This document shows, in pieces, positions 1 through 5,355 of a stretch of DNA of 5,355 nucleotides. Location: contig CAAGDO010000277.1 of NCBI GenBank assembly GCA_900768625.1, forward strand, positions 1-5,355. The letters are read 5' to 3'. This DNA is from Bacteroidaceae bacterium. Its GTDB lineage: Bacteria > Bacteroidota > Bacteroidia > Bacteroidales > Bacteroidaceae. The notes beneath the pieces were generated by a model. That model was not told where the DNA came from. It was given only the letters and a program-made list of their open reading frames with translations, and searched no databases. The position numbers and the translations under genes were made by a program. Each line of letters opens with the position of its first letter. Position 1 is the first letter of the stretch.

Positions 1-85
1 GCCCGCTATGTTCCTTCGCCCGAAGAAAATAGCTGCATCCTGATAACGCACTTTCAATGTAAAAATAATTTCGAACACTTACTTA

Positions 86-116
86 CTATGCCCTAATGGG
101 CTTTAATGGTTTTTCC
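86..116 (+). repeat. 31-base direct repeat, left copy
   Basis: This block starts CTATGCCCTAATGGGC and ends with GGTTTTTCC. It is identical over 31 bases to 5319-5349 in the same orientation. It contains two TAATGG boxes ten bases apart (94-99 and 104-109). Its end overlaps the first arm of the palindrome at 103-144. A 31-base exact match 5,233 bases apart is far beyond chance. Confidence 0.9.
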
Positions 117-261
117 ACAGCGCAGCTGTGGGAATTGTCGTTAATGGCGTGCTTCGCACGCTGTGGGTAAGTCCAAGGATGCAAAACCAATTGCGCGAAG
201 CGCAAGCATTAATGACTATTCCACAGAGGGCTACGCACGCGCTGTGCAAAACATTGATGGG

Positions 262-284
262 CATTAATGGCTTTGGCGGCCATT
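262..284 (+). repeat. 23-base inverted repeat, left copy
   Basis: This block, beginning CATTAATGGCTTTGG and ending GGCCATT, is the exact reverse complement of 5273-5295. It carries TAATGG in one direction and CCATTA (280-285) in the other at its two ends, so it is itself partly symmetrical. Confidence 0.88.
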
Positions 285-368
285 AACGTGAAAAAACCAG
301 CGTGCAGAGCACGCTCAAACACTTATTATGCGTGTTCTGGAAAACAATTGGACCATTTATCACTCCAC

Positions 369-411
369 AAAAAGAAATCGCTTCCCAACCGCAAAAGCAG
401 TCAGGAAGCGA
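369..411 (-). terminator. Rho-independent terminator of the GH109-type gene
   Basis: Reading the minus strand, 37 bases after the stop codon, TCGCTTCC (411-404) pairs perfectly with GGAAGCGA (385-378) across an 18-base loop. A T-rich run TTTCTTTTT (377-369) follows directly. The stem, the T-tract and the position just past the gene fit an intrinsic terminator that also separates the gene from the repeat region at the left end. The large loop is the only weak point. Confidence 0.75.
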
Positions 412-447
412 CTCCATTAAAAAATATGATTTTCTGTCAGATGAATT

Positions 448-2103
448 TTACTTAGCAACCTTCATCCACTGTGCCTTAGCCTTGGCAGCGGCCTTGGCGT
501 AAACCTTCTTGGCCTTGGCCTTTGCACTGGCGTCCTTGGCATTCTTTACGTCGTCGTAGAGCTTCCAGAGGTTGAACTTGGCAGTGGCAGACTTCTGAGC
601 GTCGGTCACCTTCTTGGCATAAGCCTCGAGGGTTGCTTCCTGCTCAGCAGTTGCGTATTCGTGATGGTAACCCTTCACGTCGTTCCAGTGACCACGGGTG
701 AAGTCAGGGAAAGAAACGCTTGCGCAGTTGTTGTCCATAGAGATGGCACCGAGTTCAGCGATGCAGCACCACTCAGCGAGGTCGTATACGTCCATATCGA
801 GGGGAAGACCATGCTGGAGACAGTAGATCAAACGGGCGCACATGATGAAGTCCATACCGCCGTGGCCACCGACTTCCTTGGCGAGCTTACCGAACTTGGC
901 CAGGATGGGGTGCTCATACTGTTTCTCGAGAGCCTGCTTCTCTGCTTCGGGCATAAAGCTGTGGGAGGTGAGGTTGTCCACCTTGGGCTGGTGACCGGAA
1001 GACTTGAGCTGGCTGGCGTCAACAGCGTAACCTTCAACAGGATACTTGTTGGCAAAGCCCTTCGTACCAGTCAACTGATAGAGTCGGCTGTAGGGCTGGG
1101 GACTCATCACGTTGTGCTGGAGTTCGATGACCTTGGCATCTTCCGTACGGATGAGGGTGGTCGTGTGGTCACCGTTGCGGAAGTCCGTGCAGGGCTTGCC
1201 AGTCTTCTTCTCGACGAGTTCCTTACCGTGAACACTCTTGGTATCCATAGCGATGAGAGTCTTCATGCGGTCGCCACGGTGGATATTGAGCGCCTGAGCC
1301 ACGGGGCCAAGGCCGTGAGTGGCGTAAACGTCACCGCGGTTCTCGCGGTTGTACTTCAAACGCCAACCCAACTGTTCGGGGTCAGATCCATCGGGGTTCT
1401 TCCAGTAGTAATCCCAGAAATCATCGAGATTGTGGATGTAGGCACCTTCAGCGTGAAGGATTTCGCCGAACACACCGTGCTGGGCCATGTTGAGTGTACG
1501 CATCTCAAACCAGTCGTAGCAGCAATTTTCGAGAATCATGCAGTTCTTCTGCATCTTCTCGGAAAGGTTGACGAGTTTCCAGCATTCCTCAAGATTCATG
1601 GCTGAAGGAACTTCGTCAGCCACGTGCTTACCGTGCTGCAAAGCGCATTCTGCCACAGGGAAGTGGTGTGCCCAGTCGGTTGCCACATAAACGAGGTCGA
1701 TGTCGGGACGGGCGCAGAGTTCCTTGTAACCATTCTCACCAGAGTAGATGGCAGCGGGAGCAAGGCCGGCCTTCTTCAGATACTGCTGGCAACGTTCTGC
1801 ACGTGCTTCTTCGTAGTCGCAAAGTGCAACGACTTCCACACCGGGGATCACGCAGAAGTTTTCCACTGCACCGGGGCCGCGCATACCGAGGCCGACGAGA
1901 CCGATGCGAACTGTCTTGATGGCGGGTACACGAAGACCGAGAACATCCTTTTGTCCTGCAGGACGAGCGGGAGTTTCGATTTCGATGCTACCCTTGTTCC
2001 AATGCCACTTCGTCGAAGGTGACAAGGACTGTGCCTGTGCCAATGAAGTACCGAGAGAAAGCAGTGCTGCAAAGGCAAATGCGAAACATTTTACGAATTT
2101 CAT
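448..2103 (-). CDS. Exported Gfo/Idh/MocA-fold protein, glycoside hydrolase family 109 type
   Basis: This 551-residue protein resembles GH109 enzymes, which use tightly bound NAD to cleave alpha-N-acetylgalactosaminides by a redox-assisted elimination mechanism (family knowledge). A Sec signal peptide spans residues 1-24 (MKFVK, hydrophobic core, then AQA|QS), so it should act in the periplasm or envelope. The Rossmann domain starts near residue 64. It has the dinucleotide loop GLGMRG at 71-76 and acidic D96 at the end of the second strand. Residues 162-168 (ADEVPSA) replace the EKP motif of ordinary Gfo/Idh dehydrogenases, as expected for this branch. THGLGP (262-267) and GGHGGMDF (412-419) match conserved GH109-type segments as I remember them. 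Residues from about 485 form an Ala/Lys-rich tail. The start is the only sensible one: it begins the signal peptide and lies 44 bases below a good promoter box. The gene is intact. The fold is nearly certain, the family is likely, and the substrate is inferred. Confidence 0.87.
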   Translation of the reverse strand: MKFVKCFAFAFAALLSLGTSLAQAQSLSPSTKWHWNKGSIEIETPARPAGQKDVLGLRVPAIKTVRIGLVGLGMRGPGAVENFCVIPGVEVVALCDYEEARAERCQQYLKKAGLAPAAIYSGENGYKELCARPDIDLVYVATDWAHHFPVAECALQHGKHVADEVPSAMNLEECWKLVNLSEKMQKNCMILENCCYDWFEMRTLNMAQHGVFGEILHAEGAYIHNLDDFWDYYWKNPDGSDPEQLGWRLKYNRENRGDVYATHGLGPVAQALNIHRGDRMKTLIAMDTKSVHGKELVEKKTGKPCTDFRNGDHTTTLIRTEDAKVIELQHNVMSPQPYSRLYQLTGTKGFANKYPVEGYAVDASQLKSSGHQPKVDNLTSHSFMPEAEKQALEKQYEHPILAKFGKLAKEVGGHGGMDFIMCARLIYCLQHGLPLDMDVYDLAEWCCIAELGAISMDNNCASVSFPDFTRGHWNDVKGYHHEYATAEQEATLEAYAKKVTDAQKSATAKFNLWKLYDDVKNAKDASAKAKAKKVYAKAAAKAKAQWMKVAK

Positions 2104-2147
2104 AGATTGTTGTTTATGTAAGAGGTTGAATTTCGTCTCTCAACTTG

Positions 2148-2155
2148 CAAAGTTA
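2148..2155 (-). promoter_or_regulatory. Bacteroidetes-type promoter -7 box of the GH109-type gene
   Basis: On the minus strand this reads TAACTTTG, a perfect match to the Bacteroidetes -7 consensus TAnnTTTG. A TTTG at 2181-2184 could be the -33 element, but the 25-base gap is longer than the usual 19-21, so that half is weak. The predicted leader of about 40 bases is A-rich near the ATG and has no Shine-Dalgarno sequence, as is usual in this phylum. Confidence 0.65.
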
Positions 2156-2243
2156 AGAAAAAGCGACCGATAAAAGGCTACAAACGGAACGATACTTTCT
2201 CGAAATTCAAGAAAAGGAACGCATTCGATGGAAGCCAACAGAA

Positions 2244-2325
2244 ATTCCCGTGTCATTCTTCCGTTCATATGAGGCTGCACCGTTTTATCCGGGCAGGAAA
2301 CATGACGGAAAAATCACACGGGAAT
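2244..2325 (-). terminator. Long imperfect hairpin after the TPR gene, possible terminator
   Basis: ATTCCCGTGT at 2244-2253 pairs perfectly with ACACGGGAAT at 2316-2325. Pairing continues inward with a few mismatches and one bulge (CATTCTTCCGTTCAT at 2254-2268 against ATGACGGAAAAATC at 2302-2315), giving arms of about 25 bases. The inner part holds a further CTGC/GCAG pairing (2275-2278 with 2293-2296). It starts 32 bases after the TPR stop codon. On the minus strand only a short TTTC follows it. On the plus strand a T-run (2331-2340) begins five bases after the stem. It may be a terminator or RNA-stability element for the TPR message, or the remains of a palindromic repeat. Confidence 0.45.
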
Positions 2326-2357
2326 GACGCGTTTCTTTTTATTGCTTATTCTGCAAC

Positions 2358-3851
2358 TTACTTACCCATGCTCTTGAGAGCAGAGTCGAAGTTCTTGGCA
2401 GAAGCGTTTGCGGGATCAGCCTTGAGCATGATGTCAACGTACTTACGGCAGGTGTCGAAATCCTCCTTCTGCGAAGCGTAGAAAGCGAGGTACTGGGCAG
2501 CAAGCAGACGTGAGGAATTTGCGCTTTCGTCCTCGGGCATCATGGAAAGAGCCTTCTCATAGAGCGCCTTGGGAGCATCTTCGGGCACCTTGCTATCCTT
2601 GATGTTGAGGGCAGCCTGCTGCATCACAGCCTTATAGTAGTCAGGCTGTTTTTCGAGCACCTTGTTGTAGGCTTCCATACCACCTGCAATGTACTCTTCC
2701 TTCTTGGCGACATCTTCAGTTGCATGAACGGCCTTCAAGTATTCCTGACCGAGACCAAAATAGTCGGTGAGGTCCACCTTGTCGCCCTTCTTTTCGAGAT
2801 AGGCCTTGTAGGTTGCAATGGCCTTGTCCGTTTCCTTGTTGCGGCTGTAGACCTTGGCCAGTTCCTTATAGTTGTTCAGCTTGGAGGGATCCTTCTTGAG
2901 TGCATTCTCGTAGGCAGCGATAGCAGCGGGCATATCGTTCTCCTCCTTGGCCAAAGCGGCAGCATACTCATAGTCGAGAGAGAGGAAAAGGCTGTCTGCG
3001 TATTCTCCGCTGGTGAGGTAAGCAGCAGCTTCCTTGGCTGACTTGAGGGCTCCTTCATAGTCGATGGATTCGCCGATCTTGTTCACCTTGGCAAAGAAGT
3101 CCATACGGCGGATAACCATATCCTTCGGGTCGAGAGGGAGAAGTTCAGTGGTCAACTCTGTGATGCGGGCGAAGTCGGCCTGAGAGTAGAGTGACTGCAA
3201 GAAGTTCTCGCAAGAACGGATGTCGATGACAGCAGTATCCTTGGGAACGGCAGCATAATACTTCTCATAGAAACCTACAGCTTCCTTGTACTTGTCAAGT
3301 TTGTAGTTGATGTCACCAAGGTCCTTGTTGGCACCATAATTCTGAGGCTCGATGCGGAGGATGTGCTCGAGGGCTTCAATAGCCACATAGGGGTTCACGT
3401 TCTTGTATACGAAGGCATTGCGCTTGAGAGCGGCCACGTTGTTGGAGTCAACTGCGAGCACGGCATCAAACTTCTGACCTGCGCCACCATAGTCCTTACG
3501 AACCATGCAGACCTCACCGCTGAACATCAGTCCGGGAATGTACTCGGGGGCCAGTTCGTAGACACGGTCAGCGCACTGCTTGGCAGCAGGATAATTGTTG
3601 TTGTCAAGAAAATAAGTACCTACAGCCACGAGGTCTTCCTTGTTCTTGCCGATTTTCTTCACCAGTTTCGTGAAAACCTTGTTGGCAGCATCAGGATCCT
3701 CCATGTTGAGGTTGATGACCTGATCGGCCAAAGTTTTGGCTTCGGGGTCGAGAGCAGGAACGTCATACGACTTCTGCTGAGCCTGGGCACCGCTCACACC
3801 CATGAAGAGAAGGGCTGAGAGTGCAATAGCACGAAAGATGTTCTTCTTCAT
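2358..3851 (-). CDS. Secreted tetratricopeptide repeat (TPR) protein
   Basis: This 497-residue protein starts at the ATG at 3849-3851, which opens a clear Sec signal peptide: MKKNIFRA, a hydrophobic stretch, then AQA|QQ at 24/25. An in-frame ATG at 3918-3920 would put 23 polar residues before it and lies right at the probable transcription start, so it is rejected. The mature part is almost all helical TPR-like repeats. The clearest lie near 72-103, 104-137, 138-171, 172-203, 292-321, 326-357, 388-404 and 450-481, with recurring features such as AIAAYENALKKDP (310-322) and YKEAVGFYEKYYA (188-200). No catalytic domain or membrane anchor was found. TPR proteins are scaffolds for protein-protein contact, so this one probably assembles or regulates an envelope complex. 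It follows the PstS-like lipoprotein gene after a 189-base gap holding its own promoter box. From memory, such TPR genes often follow PstS-like and TonB/ExbBD genes in Bacteroidales. The partner is unknown. Confidence 0.9.
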   Translation of the reverse strand: MKKNIFRAIALSALLFMGVSGAQAQQKSYDVPALDPEAKTLADQVINLNMEDPDAANKVFTKLVKKIGKNKEDLVAVGTYFLDNNNYPAAKQCADRVYELAPEYIPGLMFSGEVCMVRKDYGGAGQKFDAVLAVDSNNVAALKRNAFVYKNVNPYVAIEALEHILRIEPQNYGANKDLGDINYKLDKYKEAVGFYEKYYAAVPKDTAVIDIRSCENFLQSLYSQADFARITELTTELLPLDPKDMVIRRMDFFAKVNKIGESIDYEGALKSAKEAAAYLTSGEYADSLFLSLDYEYAAALAKEENDMPAAIAAYENALKKDPSKLNNYKELAKVYSRNKETDKAIATYKAYLEKKGDKVDLTDYFGLGQEYLKAVHATEDVAKKEEYIAGGMEAYNKVLEKQPDYYKAVMQQAALNIKDSKVPEDAPKALYEKALSMMPEDESANSSRLLAAQYLAFYASQKEDFDTCRKYVDIMLKADPANASAKNFDSALKSMGK

Positions 3852-3928
3852 ATCAATTGATTTGTTTGTTTTCGCTTTAATCCTTGTGCGCACCGCATCG
3901 ACAGCCGACGCTACGCGCAAAATCCTTG

Positions 3929-3936
3929 CAAATATA
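3929..3936 (-). promoter_or_regulatory. Bacteroidetes-type promoter -7 box of the TPR gene
   Basis: The minus strand reads TATATTTG, a perfect match to TAnnTTTG. It sits 77 bases upstream of the chosen start codon at 3851. No TTTG is present at the expected -33 distance, so promoter strength is unclear. Its position makes the upstream in-frame ATG at 3920 nearly leaderless, which supports the downstream start. The A-rich leader just before the ATG has no Shine-Dalgarno sequence. Confidence 0.6.
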
Positions 3937-3965
3937 GCAATAAACTAAGAAAGGGGCGGCTTTGT

Positions 3966-4001
3966 GTGGCACTTTTTTGCAGGTTGAAGCCAAAATGCCA
4001 C
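3966..4001 (-). other. Hairpin after the PstS-like gene
   Basis: GTGGCA at 3966-3971 pairs with TGCCAC at 3996-4001. Pairing extends by four T-A pairs inside after one bulged C, so the arms are about ten pairs with a loop of roughly 15 bases. It lies 39 bases past the stop codon and upstream of the TPR promoter box. No T-tract follows on the minus strand, so it could attenuate or protect transcript ends rather than terminate strongly. Confidence 0.35.
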
Positions 4002-4040
4002 CAACGCCCTCACCTGTCGGGTGAATTTACTTGACAGATG

Positions 4041-4994
4041 TCAGTTGACGCTGACAGTCTTCACCTGTACAGGGGTGATGGGAAGGAGTTGCGAATTGTT
4101 GCAGATGATGGTTTGGCCCTTCTGTCCTTTGACAAAGAAATAGAAAAGCTTGACCATCGACTGCGAACGGGGATCCGTGGTGATGATATACACCGAACGC
4201 AAGAGAGGATAATCTCCCGTAGCGATGTAATACTGGAAGGGACGGACAAAGAGATCATCCTCGGTTTTAGCCACGCGCATCACGTTGACATCGAGAGAAT
4301 CGAAGTTGGCCAGCGGACTGTCGGCATTTCCCTTCAACCAGTTCGTTCCTACGACTCCGATCACGTTGGGGTTATTCTTGACCATTTCGAGCACATTGAG
4401 GTTCGTACCCTTCTCGGAAGCGTAGACAGGTCCTGCCAAAGGTCTGCCTTCGCAAAGGCTGTCGCGCATATAGCGCACGGTGCTGGAACCGGAATGGTCA
4501 AAGACGATGCCGAGGTTTCCTGTGCGGGAATGGTGTTTGAGCTGTTCCCACTTCGTTATCTTTCCCTGCATGATTTGCTTCACCTCGTCGACCGTGATGA
4601 GAGAATCCTTGTTGGCCTTGTTGACGACCAGGGCAATGGCATCCGTAGCGATGAGGGCCTGTTTGGCTCCTAGCGTATGCCCCTCAACCATGGCGAGTTC
4701 ATTGGCATTGAGCTTACGGGTGACGATGCAGCATCGGAGGCTGTCACGCGTCAGGAGGCGCAACGCGGAGTCCTCGCTCACGTAAAGGGGCTTCATGGTG
4801 GCTTCCGTCTTCGTCATGCCGAAGGTTTCTACCAGATTTTCCATAACGGGGCGGAAGGTTTCGTCGATGGCTACATCCACGTCGTCTTCCTTCAACCAAT
4901 TGGGATTCCCTTTCTTGTTTCCTCCACAGGAAACGAAGACCCATCCCACAGTGAGCAGCAAAGCGAACTTTGCCCATTTTGCATAGCGTTTCAT
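4041..4994 (-). CDS. PstS-like phosphate-family substrate-binding lipoprotein
   Basis: This 317-residue protein begins with a lipoprotein signal (MKRYAKWAKF, hydrophobic stretch, then FVSC with C23 as the likely lipidated cysteine, followed by GGN). It should be anchored in the inner or outer membrane facing the periplasm. The mature part has the two-lobed periplasmic binding protein pattern of the PstS family. IDETFRPV (43-50) opens the first lobe. GKITKWEQL (144-152) resembles the PstS segment before the ligand loop. The serine-rich loop DHSGSSTVRYM (166-176) is in the place of the phosphate-gripping SGT loop. ATGDYPLLRSVYI (258-270) is a strong family signature. The arginine that usually precedes the SGT loop is not obvious: the expected positions hold V164 or D166. 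No permease or ATPase gene lies in the window, so uptake by a standard Pst transporter is not supported locally. It could be a sensor or an accessory to an outer-membrane TonB system. Ligand identity is inferred only. Confidence 0.85.
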   Translation of the reverse strand: MKRYAKWAKFALLLTVGWVFVSCGGNKKGNPNWLKEDDVDVAIDETFRPVMENLVETFGMTKTEATMKPLYVSEDSALRLLTRDSLRCCIVTRKLNANELAMVEGHTLGAKQALIATDAIALVVNKANKDSLITVDEVKQIMQGKITKWEQLKHHSRTGNLGIVFDHSGSSTVRYMRDSLCEGRPLAGPVYASEKGTNLNVLEMVKNNPNVIGVVGTNWLKGNADSPLANFDSLDVNVMRVAKTEDDLFVRPFQYYIATGDYPLLRSVYIITTDPRSQSMVKLFYFFVKGQKGQTIICNNSQLLPITPVQVKTVSVN

Positions 4995-5024
4995 ATCAGT
5001 CTTTCATTTATTTATTTTCGTTGG

Positions 5025-5041
5025 GTTCCTACTGCAGGAAC
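5025..5041 (-). promoter_or_regulatory. Hairpin in the leader of the PstS-like gene
   Basis: GTTCCT at 5025-5030 and AGGAAC at 5036-5041 form a perfect six-pair stem with a five-base loop, within the predicted untranslated leader. One arm could instead pair with GTTC at 5056-5059, giving two mutually exclusive folds. No known riboswitch was recognised, and the hairpin may be chance or may only affect message stability. Confidence 0.3.
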
Positions 5042-5076
5042 AATGCCCGAAGCCCGTTCTTGCATGCATCTAACGG

Positions 5077-5084
5077 CAAAGTTA
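5077..5084 (-). promoter_or_regulatory. Bacteroidetes-type promoter -7 box of the PstS-like gene
   Basis: The minus strand reads TAACTTTG, identical to the box before the GH109-type gene. The surrounding bases are also shared: plus-strand GCAAAGTTAGGAAA here against GCAAAGTTAAGAAA there. It lies 82 bases upstream of the start codon. The best -33 candidate is TTTC at 5108-5111, with a 23-base gap, which is imperfect. Confidence 0.6.
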
Positions 5085-5272
5085 GGAAAATGTTTCCGTA
5101 TACAGACGAAAGCCTACGGGGAATATTCACGTAAAGCGTAAGCCCTTGGCTTTGGATCTGAAAAGAATGGTACTGAGGAATATTCTGAAATATTGCTGTC
5201 CGGTAAAATTCTGAGAACTGGATTTCCTGTGCAACAGTTTCATATTTGCGCTTCGCGCGGTTTCTTAACATG

Positions 5273-5295
5273 AATGGCCGCCAAAGCCATTAATG
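5273..5295 (-). repeat. 23-base inverted repeat, right copy
   Basis: This is the exact reverse complement of 262-284. Its edge forms the perfect ten-base palindrome CCATTAATGG at 5287-5296. It lies only 23 bases before the right copy of the direct repeat. On the left the two blocks are 145 bases apart, so the modules are arranged differently at the two ends. Confidence 0.88.
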
Positions 5296-5318
5296 GTCAT
5301 TAAATTTTTCTTTGTATG

Positions 5319-5349
5319 CTATGCCCTAATGGGCTTTAATGGTTTTTCC
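5319..5349 (+). repeat. 31-base direct repeat, right copy
   Basis: This is identical to 86-116 in the same orientation. The two copies diverge just beyond the CC at their end: ACAGC follows on the left and CCCAGC on the right. The window ends six bases later, so any palindrome that follows, as on the left, is cut off. Confidence 0.9.
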
Positions 5350-5355
5350 CCCAGC

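Larger units (their letters stand above)
86..315. repeat. Cluster of palindromic repeat modules
   Basis: At least five hairpins lie in 230 bases, most with three-base loops. CCACAGC/GCTGTGG (115-131) sits inside a longer palindrome from TTAA at 103 to TTAA at 144. The others are GCGTGC/GCACGC (147-161), TTGCGC/GCGCAA (191-205), a long imperfect one with arms near 207-226 and 242-258 (CACAG/CTGTG), and AGCGTGC/GCACGCT (299-315). TAATGG-type boxes recur between them. The unit at 103-120 is 15/18 identical to 209-226. This pattern resembles interspersed palindromic (REP/BIME-like) elements. I see no gene here. The first 85 bases hold only an imperfect hairpin at 5-33 (CTTC-GCCC-GAAG core), possibly an upstream gene's terminator. 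Confidence 0.75.
5246..5349. repeat. Right-hand repeat cluster
   Basis: This part of the 361-base gene-free right end holds a GCGC-TTC-GCGC hairpin (5248-5258), the inverted 23-base block and the direct 31-base block. Bases 5246-5258 are the exact reverse complement of 193-205 in the left cluster, giving a third shared module. Between the promoter box and 5246 I see only short palindromes (GAATATTC at 5121-5128 and again at 5178-5185, AAGCC/GGCTT at 5140-5152) and no gene. Confidence 0.7.

Noticed and set aside
86..315. A possible CRISPR array
   Set aside because: The repeated units are short, unequal and palindromic, lack regular spacing and unique spacers of constant length, and no cas gene is present.
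267..502. Two short plus-strand open frames at the left end
   Set aside because: They run through repeat modules, the terminator hairpin and the end of the GH109-type gene. Their composition is not protein-like.
661..1605. A 314-codon open frame on the plus strand inside the GH109-type gene
   Set aside because: It is antisense to a gene with clear family motifs. Its translation has no recognisable domain and shows the Val/Leu/His-rich look of a reverse-frame shadow. No promoter or leader supports it.
3363..3818. A 151-codon plus-strand open frame inside the TPR gene
   Set aside because: It is the antisense shadow of the repeats and signal peptide region, with no independent evidence.
3852..3920. 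A longer form of the TPR protein starting at the ATG at 3918-3920
   Set aside because: It would place 23 polar residues before an excellent signal peptide, and it lies just below the -7 box with almost no leader.
4038..4673. A 211-codon open frame on the plus strand over the PstS-like gene
   Set aside because: It is antisense to a well-supported lipoprotein gene, has no recognisable motif and no signal sequence.
4677..5141. A 154-codon plus-strand open frame running out of the start of the PstS-like gene
   Set aside because: It is antisense to the signal peptide and promoter of a real gene and resembles no family.
5029..5271. An 80-codon minus-strand open frame upstream of the PstS-like gene
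   Set aside because: It runs across the promoter box and leader of the next gene, begins in the repeat cluster, and its product has no recognisable feature.
86..5349. A composite transposon or insertion sequence with the repeats as its ends
   Set aside because: No transposase or integrase is encoded, no target duplication can be seen, and the two ends differ in module order.

Overview
This window most likely comes from a member of the order Bacteroidales (Prevotella, Alloprevotella or Bacteroides-like). All three genes have a TAnnTTTG-type -7 box upstream, the start codons follow A-rich leaders with no Shine-Dalgarno sequence, and the protein families are typical of gut and oral Bacteroidetes. 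I could not identify the genus from the sequence.

Layout: three complete genes, all on the minus strand, transcribed from right to left. First (4041-4994) is a lipoprotein of the PstS-like phosphate-binding family. Second (2358-3851) is a secreted protein built almost entirely of tetratricopeptide (TPR) repeats. Third (448-2103) is an exported Gfo/Idh/MocA-fold protein of the glycoside hydrolase family 109 (GH109) type, an NAD-dependent family known for alpha-N-acetylgalactosaminidase activity. Each gene has its own promoter-like box and is separated from the next by about 190-250 bases, so they look like three neighbouring transcription units rather than one tight operon. The binding protein and the TPR protein may still work together in the envelope. 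The GH109 enzyme would act on glycans outside the cytoplasm. A functional link between it and the other two is not shown here.

The ends are the most unusual part. Bases 86-315 and 5246-5349 carry related repeat sequence made of TAATGG boxes and short GC-rich hairpins with three-base loops. A 31-base block is repeated exactly in the same orientation at both ends (86-116 and 5319-5349), and a 23-base block is repeated exactly in opposite orientation (262-284 and 5273-5295). The three genes therefore sit between two copies of a mosaic palindromic repeat family. No transposase, integrase, CRISPR array, tRNA or rRNA was seen.

I found no clear candidate for a new enzymatic or defence system. The leads worth following are the bracketing repeat family, a long imperfect hairpin between the TPR and GH109 genes, and a PstS-like binding protein that appears to lack the classical phosphate-site arginine and has no transporter gene beside it.
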